A DNA stretch of 7,914 nt, taken from Deltaproteobacteria bacterium. Lineage in GTDB: Bacteria > Desulfobacterota_C > Deferrisomatia > Deferrisomatales > JACRMM01. Shown in pieces: positions 1-6,225 of the stretch. Numbering within the stretch: the first letter of the stretch is position 1; each line of letters begins with the position of its first letter. The stretch is taken from positions 1 through 7,914 of the forward strand of contig JACRCS010000168.1 in assembly GCA_016218905.1 (NCBI GenBank), written 5' to 3'. The translations under genes were made by a program, and so were the position numbers. The notes below the pieces were generated by a model. It saw nothing but the letters and a program-made list of their open reading frames with translations, made no database searches and was not told the DNA's origin.

Positions 1-1724
1 AAGAAGCAGGTCTGCATGATCGTGTTGATCCGACCGCCCATCCCGTTTCGCTTCGCGACCTCGAACGCGTCGATCACGTAGAGCCGGAGGCCCTTCTCGA
101 GGAGCTGCTCCTGGACTTCCCGGGGCAGGCGGTCCCAGACCTCGTCGGCCGGGTAGGGGGCGTTGAGCAGGAAAACCGCCCCGGGCGCGGCGAGCTCGAG
201 CACGTCGTACTTGTCCAGGAAGGTGAACTGATGGCACGCGACGAAGCTCGCCCGGCGGATCTGGTAGGCCGAGCGGATGTGCCGCGGACCGAACCGGAGG
301 TGGGAGACCGTGACACCGCCCGACTTCTTCGAGTCGTAGACGAAGTGGCCCTGCCCGAAGTTCTCCGTCTCTTCGCCGATGATCTTGATGGAGTTGTTGT
401 TGGCGCCCACGGTCCCGTCCGCCCCGAGCCCCCAGAAAAGGGCGCGCACCACGTCCTCGCCTTCGATGTCGAAGGACGGGTCGAAGGGGAGGGACGTGTG
501 GCTCACGTCGTCCGCGATCCCGACGGTGAAGTGGTTCTTGGGCGAGGGCGCCGCAAGGTTCTCGAAGACGGCCTTCACCATGGCGGGGGTGAAGTCCTTG
601 GACGAGAGACCGTAGCGCCCGCCGACGACCCGCGGCATGCCTGCGCGCGGGCCCTTCCCCAGCGCCTGTGCTTCCACGAGAGCCGAGACGACGTCGGAGT
701 AGAGGGGCTCGCCCACGGCCCCGGCCTCCTTCGTCCGGTCCAGCACCGAGAGGGAGGTTACCGTGGCCGGGACGGCCGCCGCGAAGTGGTCCACGCTGAA
801 GGGCCGGTAGAGCCGCACCTTCACGAGGCCGACTCTCTCCCCGCGAGCCGTGAGGTGCTCGACGGTCTCGTGGGCGACGTCGGCTCCGGAACCCATCATC
901 ACGATGACGCGTTCGGCCTCCGGATGGCCCACATACTCGAAGAGCCGGTAGCGCCGCCCCGTGAGCTCGGCGAACTGCTCCATCGCCGCCACCACCACGG
1001 CCGGGCACTCCCCGTAGTACGGATTGCAGGCCTCGCGGGCCTGGAAGTACACGTCAGGGTTCTGCGCCGTACCCCGGATCCTCGGCCGCTCCGGGGCGAG
1101 CGCCCGCTCCCGGTGCGCGCGGATCGCCTCTTCGTCCACGAGCGTCCGGAGGTCCTCGTCCGTCAACTCCTCGATCTTCGCCACCTCGTGGGAGGTGCGA
1201 AACCCGTCGAAGAAGTGGAGGAACGGCACCCGGGCGCGGAGGCTCGCCGCGTGGGCGACGGCCGCGAGGTCGTGGGCCTCCTGGACTCCGTTCGAGCAGA
1301 GCATCGCGAACCCGGTCGGGCGACAGCCCATCACGTCCGAGTGGTCCCCGAAGATCGAGAGGGCGTGGGTGGCGACCGTACGGGCCGAGACGTGCATCGT
1401 GTAGCTCGTGAGCTCCCCGGCGATCTTGTACATGTTGGGGATCATCAGGAGGAGCCCCTGGCTCGCCGTGAAGGTCGTCGTGAGGGCGCCGGCCTGGAGC
1501 GACCCGTGCACGGCGCCCGCCGCGCCTCCTTCGCTCTGCATCTCGACCACGTGGGGCACCGTTCCCCAAACGTTCTTCTTCCCGGCCGCCGACCACTCGT
1601 CAGCGAATTCCCCCATCGGGGACGAGGGGGTAATCGGATAGATCGCGATCACCTCGCTCAGTCGGTGGGCCACTGAGGCCGTCGCCTCGTTTCCGTCCAC
1701 CGTGGTCATGCGGCGTTCCTTCAT
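1..1724 (-). CDS. nifJ: Pyruvate:ferredoxin (flavodoxin) oxidoreductase, N-terminal 574 residues (3' end outside window)
   Basis: Oxidatively decarboxylates pyruvate to acetyl-CoA and CO2 with ferredoxin or flavodoxin as acceptor; reversible in some anaerobes, cytoplasmic, thiamine-diphosphate dependent. The visible part reads without interruption as the N-terminal half of the roughly 1,180-residue single-chain enzyme. Seen: the pyruvate-site motif YPITPSSPMGE (Thr32), MQSEGGAAGA (Glu65, the likely thiamine contact) and SARTVATHALSIFGDHSDV (Arg115). These match Thr31, Glu64 and Arg114 of the Desulfovibrio africanus enzyme with an offset of one. Further on are DRTKEAGAVGEPLY near residue 326, YGLSSKDFTP near 371, the gamma-domain signature FWGLGADGTVGANNNSIKI near 428-446, VYDSKKSGGVTVSHLRFGP near 462-478, and GGRINTIMQTCFF at the window edge. 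The two [4Fe-4S] ferredoxin motifs and the thiamine-binding C-terminal domain lie beyond base 1. The ATG at 1724 is chosen because GGAGG sits 6 nt upstream; the ATG at 1709 is an in-frame alternative. The gene follows accC after a 291-base gap that contains repeat copy A. Its start also overlaps (ATGA) the stop of a short reading frame. Confidence 0.97.
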   Translation of the reverse strand, partial: MKERRMTTVDGNEATASVAHRLSEVIAIYPITPSSPMGEFADEWSAAGKKNVWGTVPHVVEMQSEGGAAGAVHGSLQAGALTTTFTASQGLLLMIPNMYKIAGELTSYTMHVSARTVATHALSIFGDHSDVMGCRPTGFAMLCSNGVQEAHDLAAVAHAASLRARVPFLHFFDGFRTSHEVAKIEELTDEDLRTLVDEEAIRAHRERALAPERPRIRGTAQNPDVYFQAREACNPYYGECPAVVVAAMEQFAELTGRRYRLFEYVGHPEAERVIVMMGSGADVAHETVEHLTARGERVGLVKVRLYRPFSVDHFAAAVPATVTSLSVLDRTKEAGAVGEPLYSDVVSALVEAQALGKGPRAGMPRVVGGRYGLSSKDFTPAMVKAVFENLAAPSPKNHFTVGIADDVSHTSLPFDPSFDIEGEDVVRALFWGLGADGTVGANNNSIKIIGEETENFGQGHFVYDSKKSGGVTVSHLRFGPRHIRSAYQIRRASFVACHQFTFLDKYDVLELAAPGAVFLLNAPYPADEVWDRLPREVQEQLLEKGLRLYVIDAFEVAKRNGMGGRINTIMQTCF

Positions 1725-1871
1725 TTCCGTCCTCCGTTCGCGGTCAGAACTCGTCCGTGGTCGGCGTGCTCCACAGGGTCGAGGAGGTTCTCGATCACGG
1801 CTCGGCCTCGAGGCTGCGCCGGTCGCAGGCGTGCCCGGGAAGACCCGGCCAGACGCGGGTCCCCACGGTTC

Positions 1872-1992
1872 CCAGTGTCCCGTGCGGTTAGTTCGTGCAT
1901 CGCAACCAGCAGGACGAACGGCGGCGAATCAGCGCCGTTCGGCCAACGCAGGGGCTGAATAGCGGGAAGGAACTTCCCGAACGGCACACTAG
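1872..1992. repeat. Nested palindromic intergenic repeat, copy A (121 bp)
   Basis: Non-coding element that recurs at 6923-7035. The outer arms (1872-1887 and 1977-1992) pair at 13 of 16 positions. The central hairpin has arms 1912-1923 and 1933-1944 with one mismatch (A1914/G1942) and the same 9-nt loop as copy B. Copy A also has a small hairpin with 7-bp arms CGGGAAG/CTTCCCG at about 1963-1979, and a 6-nt insertion at about 1899-1904 that can form TGC-ATC-GCA. It starts 23 bases after the accC stop in the direction of transcription and ends 147 bases before nifJ. The core from 1915 to 1945 is identical to copy B. It could be a mobile miniature element (MITE or REP-like), a 3'-UTR stabiliser or terminator, or a small structured RNA. 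No transposase is present in the window. Spurious reading frames run through it on both strands and should not be annotated. Confidence 0.88.
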
Positions 1993-2015
1993 ATGGGGGG
2001 AAGGAAGAGGTCTGC

Positions 2016-3906
2016 TCATGCGCCGGCGGGACCGGAGAAGGAATAGAGGACCTCGACCAGGTGCTCGTCCTCCCGCAGCAGCACCGGAAAATGGCTCTCG
2101 CCGGGCGGCAGGACCTCGACGAACTCCACTCCGTGGGAGAGGCCGTGATGCTCGACCCGGTAGCGCTCGGGCCCCCCGTTGTGGGAGAACTCCACGTCCA
2201 CCCGGGTACGCTCGGGCCCGATGCGAAGCATCACCGGCCTGCGGCCGCCCTCCCAGGGGCCGACCCCTTCGAGGATGACCCGTGAGGTCTCCGCCCCCCG
2301 CGTAATCCAGAGCTCCCGAGGGAGGACGGGTCTCGCCGCATCGGCCAGCGGCTCCCGCGGGTAGACGGAGGGCGCATCGGCTCCGTTCATCCCGCTGAAG
2401 TGTTCCTCGATGAACGCGTCGTCCGCCTCTACGAAGAGGGCGGAGGTGATCGGGTGGCCGACATCGTCCGGGACTTCCGGGGGGAGCTTCCCGCGCATGT
2501 AGTGCGCGAAGAGCGCGGCGCCGGAAGTGAAGAAACGGTCGAGGGCGTGCGTCGGGTCCGGGTACCGAAGGTGCTCGATCTTGCCTGCAATGAAGTCGGT
2601 CGTAAACCGGCCGGACCGGAAGTCGTGGTCCTGAACGATCTGCTGATAGAGGGGGATGGTTGTCTCGATTCCCCGAATCACGTACTCGTCGAGAGCGCGG
2701 GCCAAGCGCCGGAGCGACTCGTCCCAGGTGCGGCCCCAGACCGACAGCTTGGCGATCAGGGGGTCGAAGTAGGGAAGGACCTCGCAGCCTCCGTGGATGC
2801 ACGAGTCCAGCCGTACCCCCATCCCTCCGGGCGAGAGGTAGCGGGTGATCGTTCCCGGCGACGGCACGAACCCGCGGCGGGGATCCTCGGCGTTGATCCG
2901 GCACTCTACGGCGTACCCTCGGAAGGCGACGTCCTCCTGGGCGAACGAGAGGAACTCCCCTGCCGCGATCCGAATCATCTCCTGAACGAGGTCGATTCCC
3001 GGTCACCATCTCGGTGACCGTGTGCTCTACCTGGATCCGGGTGTTCATCTCGAGGAAATAGTAGTTCCCGGCCCGGTCCATCAGGAACTCCACGGTTCCC
3101 ACCGAGTCGTAACACACGGCCGCCGCGAGCCGCAGCGCGACCTCGCCCATTTCCCTGCGCGCGGAGTCGTCGAGCACGAGCGAGGGAGCGATCTCGATCA
3201 GCTTCTGGTGCCGGCGTTGGATCGAGCAGTCCCTCTCGCCGAGGTGGACCGCGTTTCCGTGGCGGTCGCAGGCGACCTGGATCTCGATGTGCTTCGGGTC
3301 CTCGATGAACTTCTCGAGGTAGACCCGCCCGTCTCCAAAGGCCTTCTTCGCCTCCGAAGAGGCCCTGGAGAACGCCGGTGCCACCTCTTCCGGGCCGCGG
3401 AGGACCCTCATGCCCTTGCCCCCGCCTCCGGCCGCAGCCTTGAGCATCACGGGATAGCCGATCCGGGACGCGTGCTCGAGCGCCTCGCCGGAGTCGGAGA
3501 GGAGCGGTGAGGCGGGAATCACGGGAACGCCCGAAGCCTCTGCGAGCTTTCGGGCCTCCACCTTGTCCGCCATGGTCTCCATCGCCCGCACATTGGGCCC
3601 GATGAAGGCGAGACCACGCGCTTCCAGTGTCCGAGGCAGGATCGGGTTCTCCGAGAGGAAGCCGTAGCCCGGGTGGACCGCGTCCGCGCCGGCCTTCCGG
3701 GCCGCCTCGGCGATTTGCTCGGCGTCGAGGTAGCCGGCCCGGGGTGCGGGCTCGACCAGGACCGCTTCGTCCGCCTTCGCGACGTGGATCGAGTGGGCGT
3801 CTGCCTCGGTGTGGATCGCGACCGTCGGGATTCCCAGTTCATGACAGGCCCTGATGATCCGGACGGCGATCTCGCCCCGGTTTGCGATCAGCACCTTCCG
3901 AAACAT
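2016..3906 (-). CDS. accC: Biotin carboxylase (acetyl-/propionyl-CoA or pyruvate carboxylase subunit A type) with C-terminal extension; one-base frameshift
   Basis: ATP-dependent carboxylation of biotin carried on a partner biotinyl protein. Residues 1-303 read in one frame: MFRKVLIANRGEIAVRIIR, HPGYGFLSEN, the ATP-grasp loop AAAGGGGKGMR, ERDCSIQRRHQKLIEIAPS and FLEMNTRIQVEH. Glu286, Asn288, Arg290 and Glu294 correspond to Glu288, Asn290, Arg292 and Glu296 of E. coli AccC. At MVTG the frame breaks: removing one T of the GATTCCC run (about 2997) restores IDLVQEMIRIAAGE. The remaining 326 residues (ECRINAEDP, FVPSPGTITRY, GVRLDS, YFDPLIAKL) then run to TGA at 2018-2016, 629 residues in total. 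The biotin carboxylase fold should end near residue 450. The last 180 residues contain no AMKM biotinylation motif and are not identified. The ATG at 3906 has GGAGG 7 nt upstream (3914-3918). Whether the frameshift is real or a sequencing error cannot be told here; both halves are otherwise intact. No carboxyltransferase or biotinyl-carrier gene is in the window, so the acyl substrate is unknown. Confidence 0.9.
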
Positions 3907-3961
3907 CACCGCGCCTCCGGATACGACAACGGCTTCATGGGCCTCTCTCCGAAAACTGAAA

Positions 3962-4002
3962 ACGGCCGGGCGCCGCCTCTGGTGAAGGCGACGTCCGGCC
4001 GT
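3962..4002 (-). promoter_or_regulatory. Strong hairpin in the accC leader, possible second attenuator
   Basis: On the minus strand ACGGCCGG (4002-3995) pairs perfectly with CCGGCCGT (3969-3962). Inside it CGCCT pairs with AGGCG around a short loop. The stem is followed by TTTTCAGTTTTC, an interrupted U tract. An upstream GGGCGCC (about 4010-4004) could instead pair with GGCGCCC (3974-3968), which overlaps the 3' arm of the stem, so two mutually exclusive folds are possible. It lies 23 bases before the possible leader ORF and 55 bases before the accC start. The folding is seen by eye; the regulatory role is inference. Confidence 0.45.
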
Positions 4003-4053
4003 CGGGCGCCCGTGCAGAAGGGCACATGCGCGCTTGGGCAAGACCGGGATGCG

Positions 4054-4092
4054 AAAAAGGCTGGAAAACTCCCCGGAGGGGGCCTCCAGCCT
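4054..4092 (-). terminator. Rho-independent terminator (after the MpsC-family gene, within the predicted accC leader)
   Basis: Minus-strand stem AGGCTGGA (4092-4085) pairs with TCCAGCCT (4065-4058) and is followed by TTTT (4057-4054), giving a run of five T. The loop contains a further CCCC/GGGG stem. It lies 86 bases after the stop of the MpsC-family gene and about 50 bases after the predicted start of transcription from the promoter at 4153-4182. It may therefore end transcripts from upstream, attenuate accC transcription, or do both. Confidence 0.7.
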
Positions 4093-4152
4093 AACTTCGG
4101 ACCGATCGCCGAGGTGGTGGCCGGCGACCCTTCCGTTGATCCGCTTGGACCG

Positions 4153-4182
4153 GTTATACGGGAGAGCCGGGGCTCAGGTCAA
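4153..4182 (-). promoter_or_regulatory. Sigma-70-like promoter for accC
   Basis: Reading the minus strand, TTGACC (4182-4177) and TATAAC (4158-4153) each match the consensus at five of six positions and are 18 nt apart. The -35 hexamer overlaps the TGA stop of the MpsC-family gene. Transcription would begin near 4146, giving a leader of about 240 nt before accC. Two strong hairpins lie in that leader. The match is unusually good for such a GC-rich sequence, but no start site has been mapped. Confidence 0.55.
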
Positions 4183-4550
4183 CCCCTGCGAAGGACCTCG
4201 GGAGCGGCTTCGAGCGTGAAGACGAACACTCGCTCCCCGGTGCGCGTGCTCACGTCGGTGTGCATCGACACCACGCTTTGGCCGGTGACGTCCCTGATGA
4301 CGGCGTAGATCAGTTCCTTCGCCCCCTCGAGGAGGCTCGTCCGCATCTTCTTGACCAAGTCGATTCCCTCGGAGCTCTTCGCCAGGTGTTGCTCAGCCGG
4401 CGTCAGCACCCCGGTAAGCCGAACCATGATCATGTCACCCAAGATCGTACAAGAAGCCTCTTTGGGGCCCCGGCCCATGTATTCTTTCTCAAAAGCGACG
4501 AAGGCCTTTGCAATTTCATCTTCGATCCGCCCCACGGCGCGCAACGGCAT
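4179..4550 (-). CDS. DUF2294 / MpsC-family protein
   Basis: A complete 123-residue soluble protein with no membrane segment or signal peptide. It matches the DUF2294 family (Pfam MpsC, named after the MpsC component of a sodium-linked membrane-potential system in Staphylococcus). Signatures are YMGRGPKEA near residues 24-32, MIMVRLTGVLTPAEQHLA near 40-57, and TGQSVVSMHTDVSTRTGERVFVFTLE near 89-114. Most family members are small stand-alone proteins of unknown biochemical role, and there is no MpsA or MpsB partner in the window, so a sodium-pump role should not be assumed. The ATG at 4550 is preceded by GGAGGAG (4562-4556) at a 5-nt spacing. It lies 115 bases after mobA with a weak promoter candidate between them, so it may be read from the molybdoenzyme operon or on its own. 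Confidence 0.85.
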   Translation of the reverse strand: MPLRAVGRIEDEIAKAFVAFEKEYMGRGPKEASCTILGDMIMVRLTGVLTPAEQHLAKSSEGIDLVKKMRTSLLEGAKELIYAVIRDVTGQSVVSMHTDVSTRTGERVFVFTLEAAPEVLRRG

Positions 4551-4573
4551 GGCGACTCCTCCAGACGTGGCCG

Positions 4574-4602
4574 GGAATACGCTAGGGTGTCGCGGTTGTC
4601 CA
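4574..4602 (-). promoter_or_regulatory. Weak candidate promoter for the MpsC-family gene
   Basis: Minus-strand TGGACA (4602-4597, five of six matches to TTGACA) is separated by 17 nt from TATTCC (4579-4574, three of six matches to TATAAT). It would give a short leader ahead of the ATG at 4550. The -10 match is poor, so this is only a candidate. I see no clear terminator between mobA and this gene, and readthrough is possible. Confidence 0.25.
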
Positions 4603-4665
4603 GGGGGAAAGATCCTTCCGGCCCCTTCGCTCTCTTTGCGCCTATTGTCTGTCGGTGTGGCCCCA

Positions 4666-5274
4666 TCACGCTCGAAGGCGCGCCCGAACCTCCGATAAAT
4701 CCTCCGGACGGTTCACGTTCAGAAAGGAGCGAAGCGTGGGATCCGCGCGCCGGAGCTCCTCTTCGCTCACCTCCCGAACACGCAGCGCAGGGTACGCGTC
4801 GTAGACCCTGAGGTTCCCGCGGGCGATTTCCGCCTCGAACGCGGGCAGGGCGCCGGCGCGGTACACGGCGCAGAGCGGTTCATAACCGCTCGCGGTGCGC
4901 GGAACGGCGGCGTCCCACCCGATCTGAAGACGGCGGAGGAGGTCGAGGAGCGCGGGTTCCAGGAGCGGCATATCGCAGGCGACGCACAGGACCGGTGTGT
5001 CCCGCCCCACGGTCTCGGTCGCATAGGCGAGCGCGGTGGCAACTCCGCCGATGGCGTTCGTGCCAGGGTACCTGTCGGCAATGGTGGGGACCCCGCGATC
5101 GGCCAGCGCGGGTCCGCCCCCCACGAGAACAACGGACTCCGCCACACCGGATACGGCGTTGAAGACGTGCTCGACCATGGGGATGCCTCCCACGTCGAGC
5201 GTGACCTTGTCCCGTCCCATGCGGCGGGCCTTCCCGCCCGCCAGGATGGCTGCAAGGGCTATCCGGTTCGACAC
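4666..5274 (-). CDS. mobA: Molybdenum cofactor guanylyltransferase MobA
   Basis: Transfers GMP from GTP to molybdopterin-bound molybdenum (Mo-MPT) to make the guanine dinucleotide cofactor used by DMSO-reductase-family enzymes; cytoplasmic. The 202-residue protein has the usual family length. It shows the nucleotide-binding motif LAGGKARRMGRDK (residues 11-23), VLVGG near 49-53, the metal-binding ACDMPLLEP with Asp101 (the same number as in E. coli MobA), SGYEPLCAVY in the middle, and FLNVNRPEDL near the C terminus. The start is taken as GTG at 5274. It keeps the full glycine-rich loop, has a weak GGTGAG ahead of it, and overlaps the end of the polyferredoxin gene by 16 bases. The next in-frame ATG would cut off the loop. 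The overlap suggests translational coupling, so the cofactor enzyme is made together with the molybdoenzyme subunits encoded upstream. Confidence 0.93.
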   Translation of the reverse strand: MSNRIALAAILAGGKARRMGRDKVTLDVGGIPMVEHVFNAVSGVAESVVLVGGGPALADRGVPTIADRYPGTNAIGGVATALAYATETVGRDTPVLCVACDMPLLEPALLDLLRRLQIGWDAAVPRTASGYEPLCAVYRAGALPAFEAEIARGNLRVYDAYPALRVREVSEEELRRADPTLRSFLNVNRPEDLSEVRARLRA

Positions 5275-6212
5275 GGACTCACCCTGACGGCTCCCGAGAG
5301 GCAGAACTCCTCGCAGAGACCGCACCCGGTGCACTTGTCGGTTTCAAAGCGTGGCGGCGAATCCTCCTGCCTTTCATCGCCCGGGTCGCATAGAGCGCCG
5401 GTGGGGCAGGCCCGAGCGCAGGAGAGGCAGCCATCGCAGGTAGCGTCGAACGCGACGGTGAAGCTGAAGGTTTCCTCGACCTGCCGCCGGGCCTCTTCCG
5501 TGAGCCGAGGCAGAGCGCCGAGGAGTAGCCGGCGGCGAGCGGACAGACTCTTCTCACTGTAGGAAGTCGTCGGTTCGATTTCCGGGGGAGGGGCGAGGGC
5601 CGCGGCAACGCCTCGAACCGTCAGGTCCTTGAGGGAAGAGAAGAAGGACCGCCGGTCGACCGGCGCTTCACGGGGATCGAGCTGCTTTGGGTCCGAAATC
5701 ATCTGGATTCGGTCTCCCAGGGCGAGTCCGCCCACGGCAGCCCCGTCCCGAAGCCGAGCCGAAAGGCGCTCGAGCATCGAGGATGCGGGGCAGCGGGCGC
5801 AGCCTGTCGCGTCGAGCTGCACGAGGCAGGCGCCCGACGCGTACAGCGCGACCAGGTGTTCGGCCGAGAGCACTCCCAAACAGGGCAGCCGATGCTGGCA
5901 CGCGCCGCTCTTGCGGCACCCGACGACGAACACGGGGAGCGTATGGCGAGCGACCTCGCCGACCAAGCGGTCCGAAGGCGCTTTGCCTTCCAGAGCACCC
6001 GACGGGCAAGCCGTCGTGCACGTCAGACAACCGGTGCATCTCTGGCCGTCGACTCCGATCCCACCCTCCAGCCGGACGGCTCCCGACGGGCACGCCGCCG
6101 CGCACCGCGCGCAGCTGCTCTCCGCATACCGCATCCGGAGGCAGCGAGAGCGCTCCACCCGCAGGAAAGAACGCGCCTGAGGTTCCGTATCGACGAAGTC
6201 GGCGTCAACCAA
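5259..6212 (-). CDS. Four-cluster polyferredoxin (4Fe-4S binding protein) of the molybdoenzyme operon
   Basis: 317 residues with no signal peptide or membrane helix. Cysteine sets: C24 with C34-x2-C37-x3-C41-P (an atypical N-terminal set with nine residues between the first two cysteines); C59-x2-C62-x2-C65-x3-C69-P; C259-x2-C262-x2-C265-x3-C269-P; and C294-x2-C297-x2-C300-x3-C304. This predicts up to four [4Fe-4S] clusters, two at each end. The middle (residues 93-142) carries further cysteines at 99, 105, 111, 129, 138 and 141 in VVGCRKSGACQHRLPCLG...LVQLDATGCARCP. That segment loosely recalls the MvhD/FrhD domain of hydrogenase/heterodisulfide systems, which is inference only. Likely roles are cytoplasmic electron transfer to or from the molybdoenzyme, or cofactor loading in the manner of NapF. 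The start is TTG at 6212, supported by GAGGAG (6225-6220), which overlaps the torD stop. The gene begins 11 bases after torD and overlaps mobA. Confidence 0.87.
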   Translation of the reverse strand: MVDADFVDTEPQARSFLRVERSRCLRMRYAESSCARCAAACPSGAVRLEGGIGVDGQRCTGCLTCTTACPSGALEGKAPSDRLVGEVARHTLPVFVVGCRKSGACQHRLPCLGVLSAEHLVALYASGACLVQLDATGCARCPASSMLERLSARLRDGAAVGGLALGDRIQMISDPKQLDPREAPVDRRSFFSSLKDLTVRGVAAALAPPPEIEPTTSYSEKSLSARRRLLLGALPRLTEEARRQVEETFSFTVAFDATCDGCLSCARACPTGALCDPGDERQEDSPPRFETDKCTGCGLCEEFCLSGAVRVSPCRTG

Positions 6213-6219
6213 CGCGGAG

Positions 6220-6225
6220 CTCCTC
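6220..6225 (-). promoter_or_regulatory. Ribosome binding site that fixes the TTG start of the polyferredoxin
   Basis: GAGGAG lies 7 nt before the TTG at 6212 and overlaps the TGA stop of torD. No ATG or GTG in a better position precedes the first cysteine motif, so this site decides the start and suggests that the two genes are translationally coupled. Confidence 0.6.

Noticed and set aside
231..1676. 481-codon plus-strand open frame opposite nifJ
   Set aside because: It runs in the same codon register opposite the clearly conserved nifJ frame; high GC keeps the complementary frame open. Its translation is rich in Arg, Gly and His with no recognisable motif.
1725..1871. Promoter directly upstream of nifJ
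   Set aside because: No pair of hexamers resembling -35 and -10 and no sigma-54-type GG/GC elements were found in this stretch.
1872..1992. Integron attC site
   Set aside because: A large palindrome near a gene end suggested it, but the RYYYAAC and GTTRRRY boxes are absent and there is no cassette organisation or integrase.
1895..2278. Plus-strand frame containing ERRRISAVRPTQGLN, similar to a peptide near 6960-7000
   Set aside because: The similarity between the two peptides comes only from the repeated palindromic DNA; neither has ribosome binding sites or protein-like conservation.
1888..4041. A 717-residue protein spanning the biotin carboxylase and beyond its end
   Set aside because: Only residues of the carboxylase up to MVTG are real. 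The N-terminal 45 residues are leader sequence before the supported start at 3906, and everything after about 2997 is out of frame.
4551..4665. Terminator after mobA
   Set aside because: Only short G-rich/C-rich runs and a 4-bp GGAA/TTCC stem are present, without a stable stem followed by a T run.
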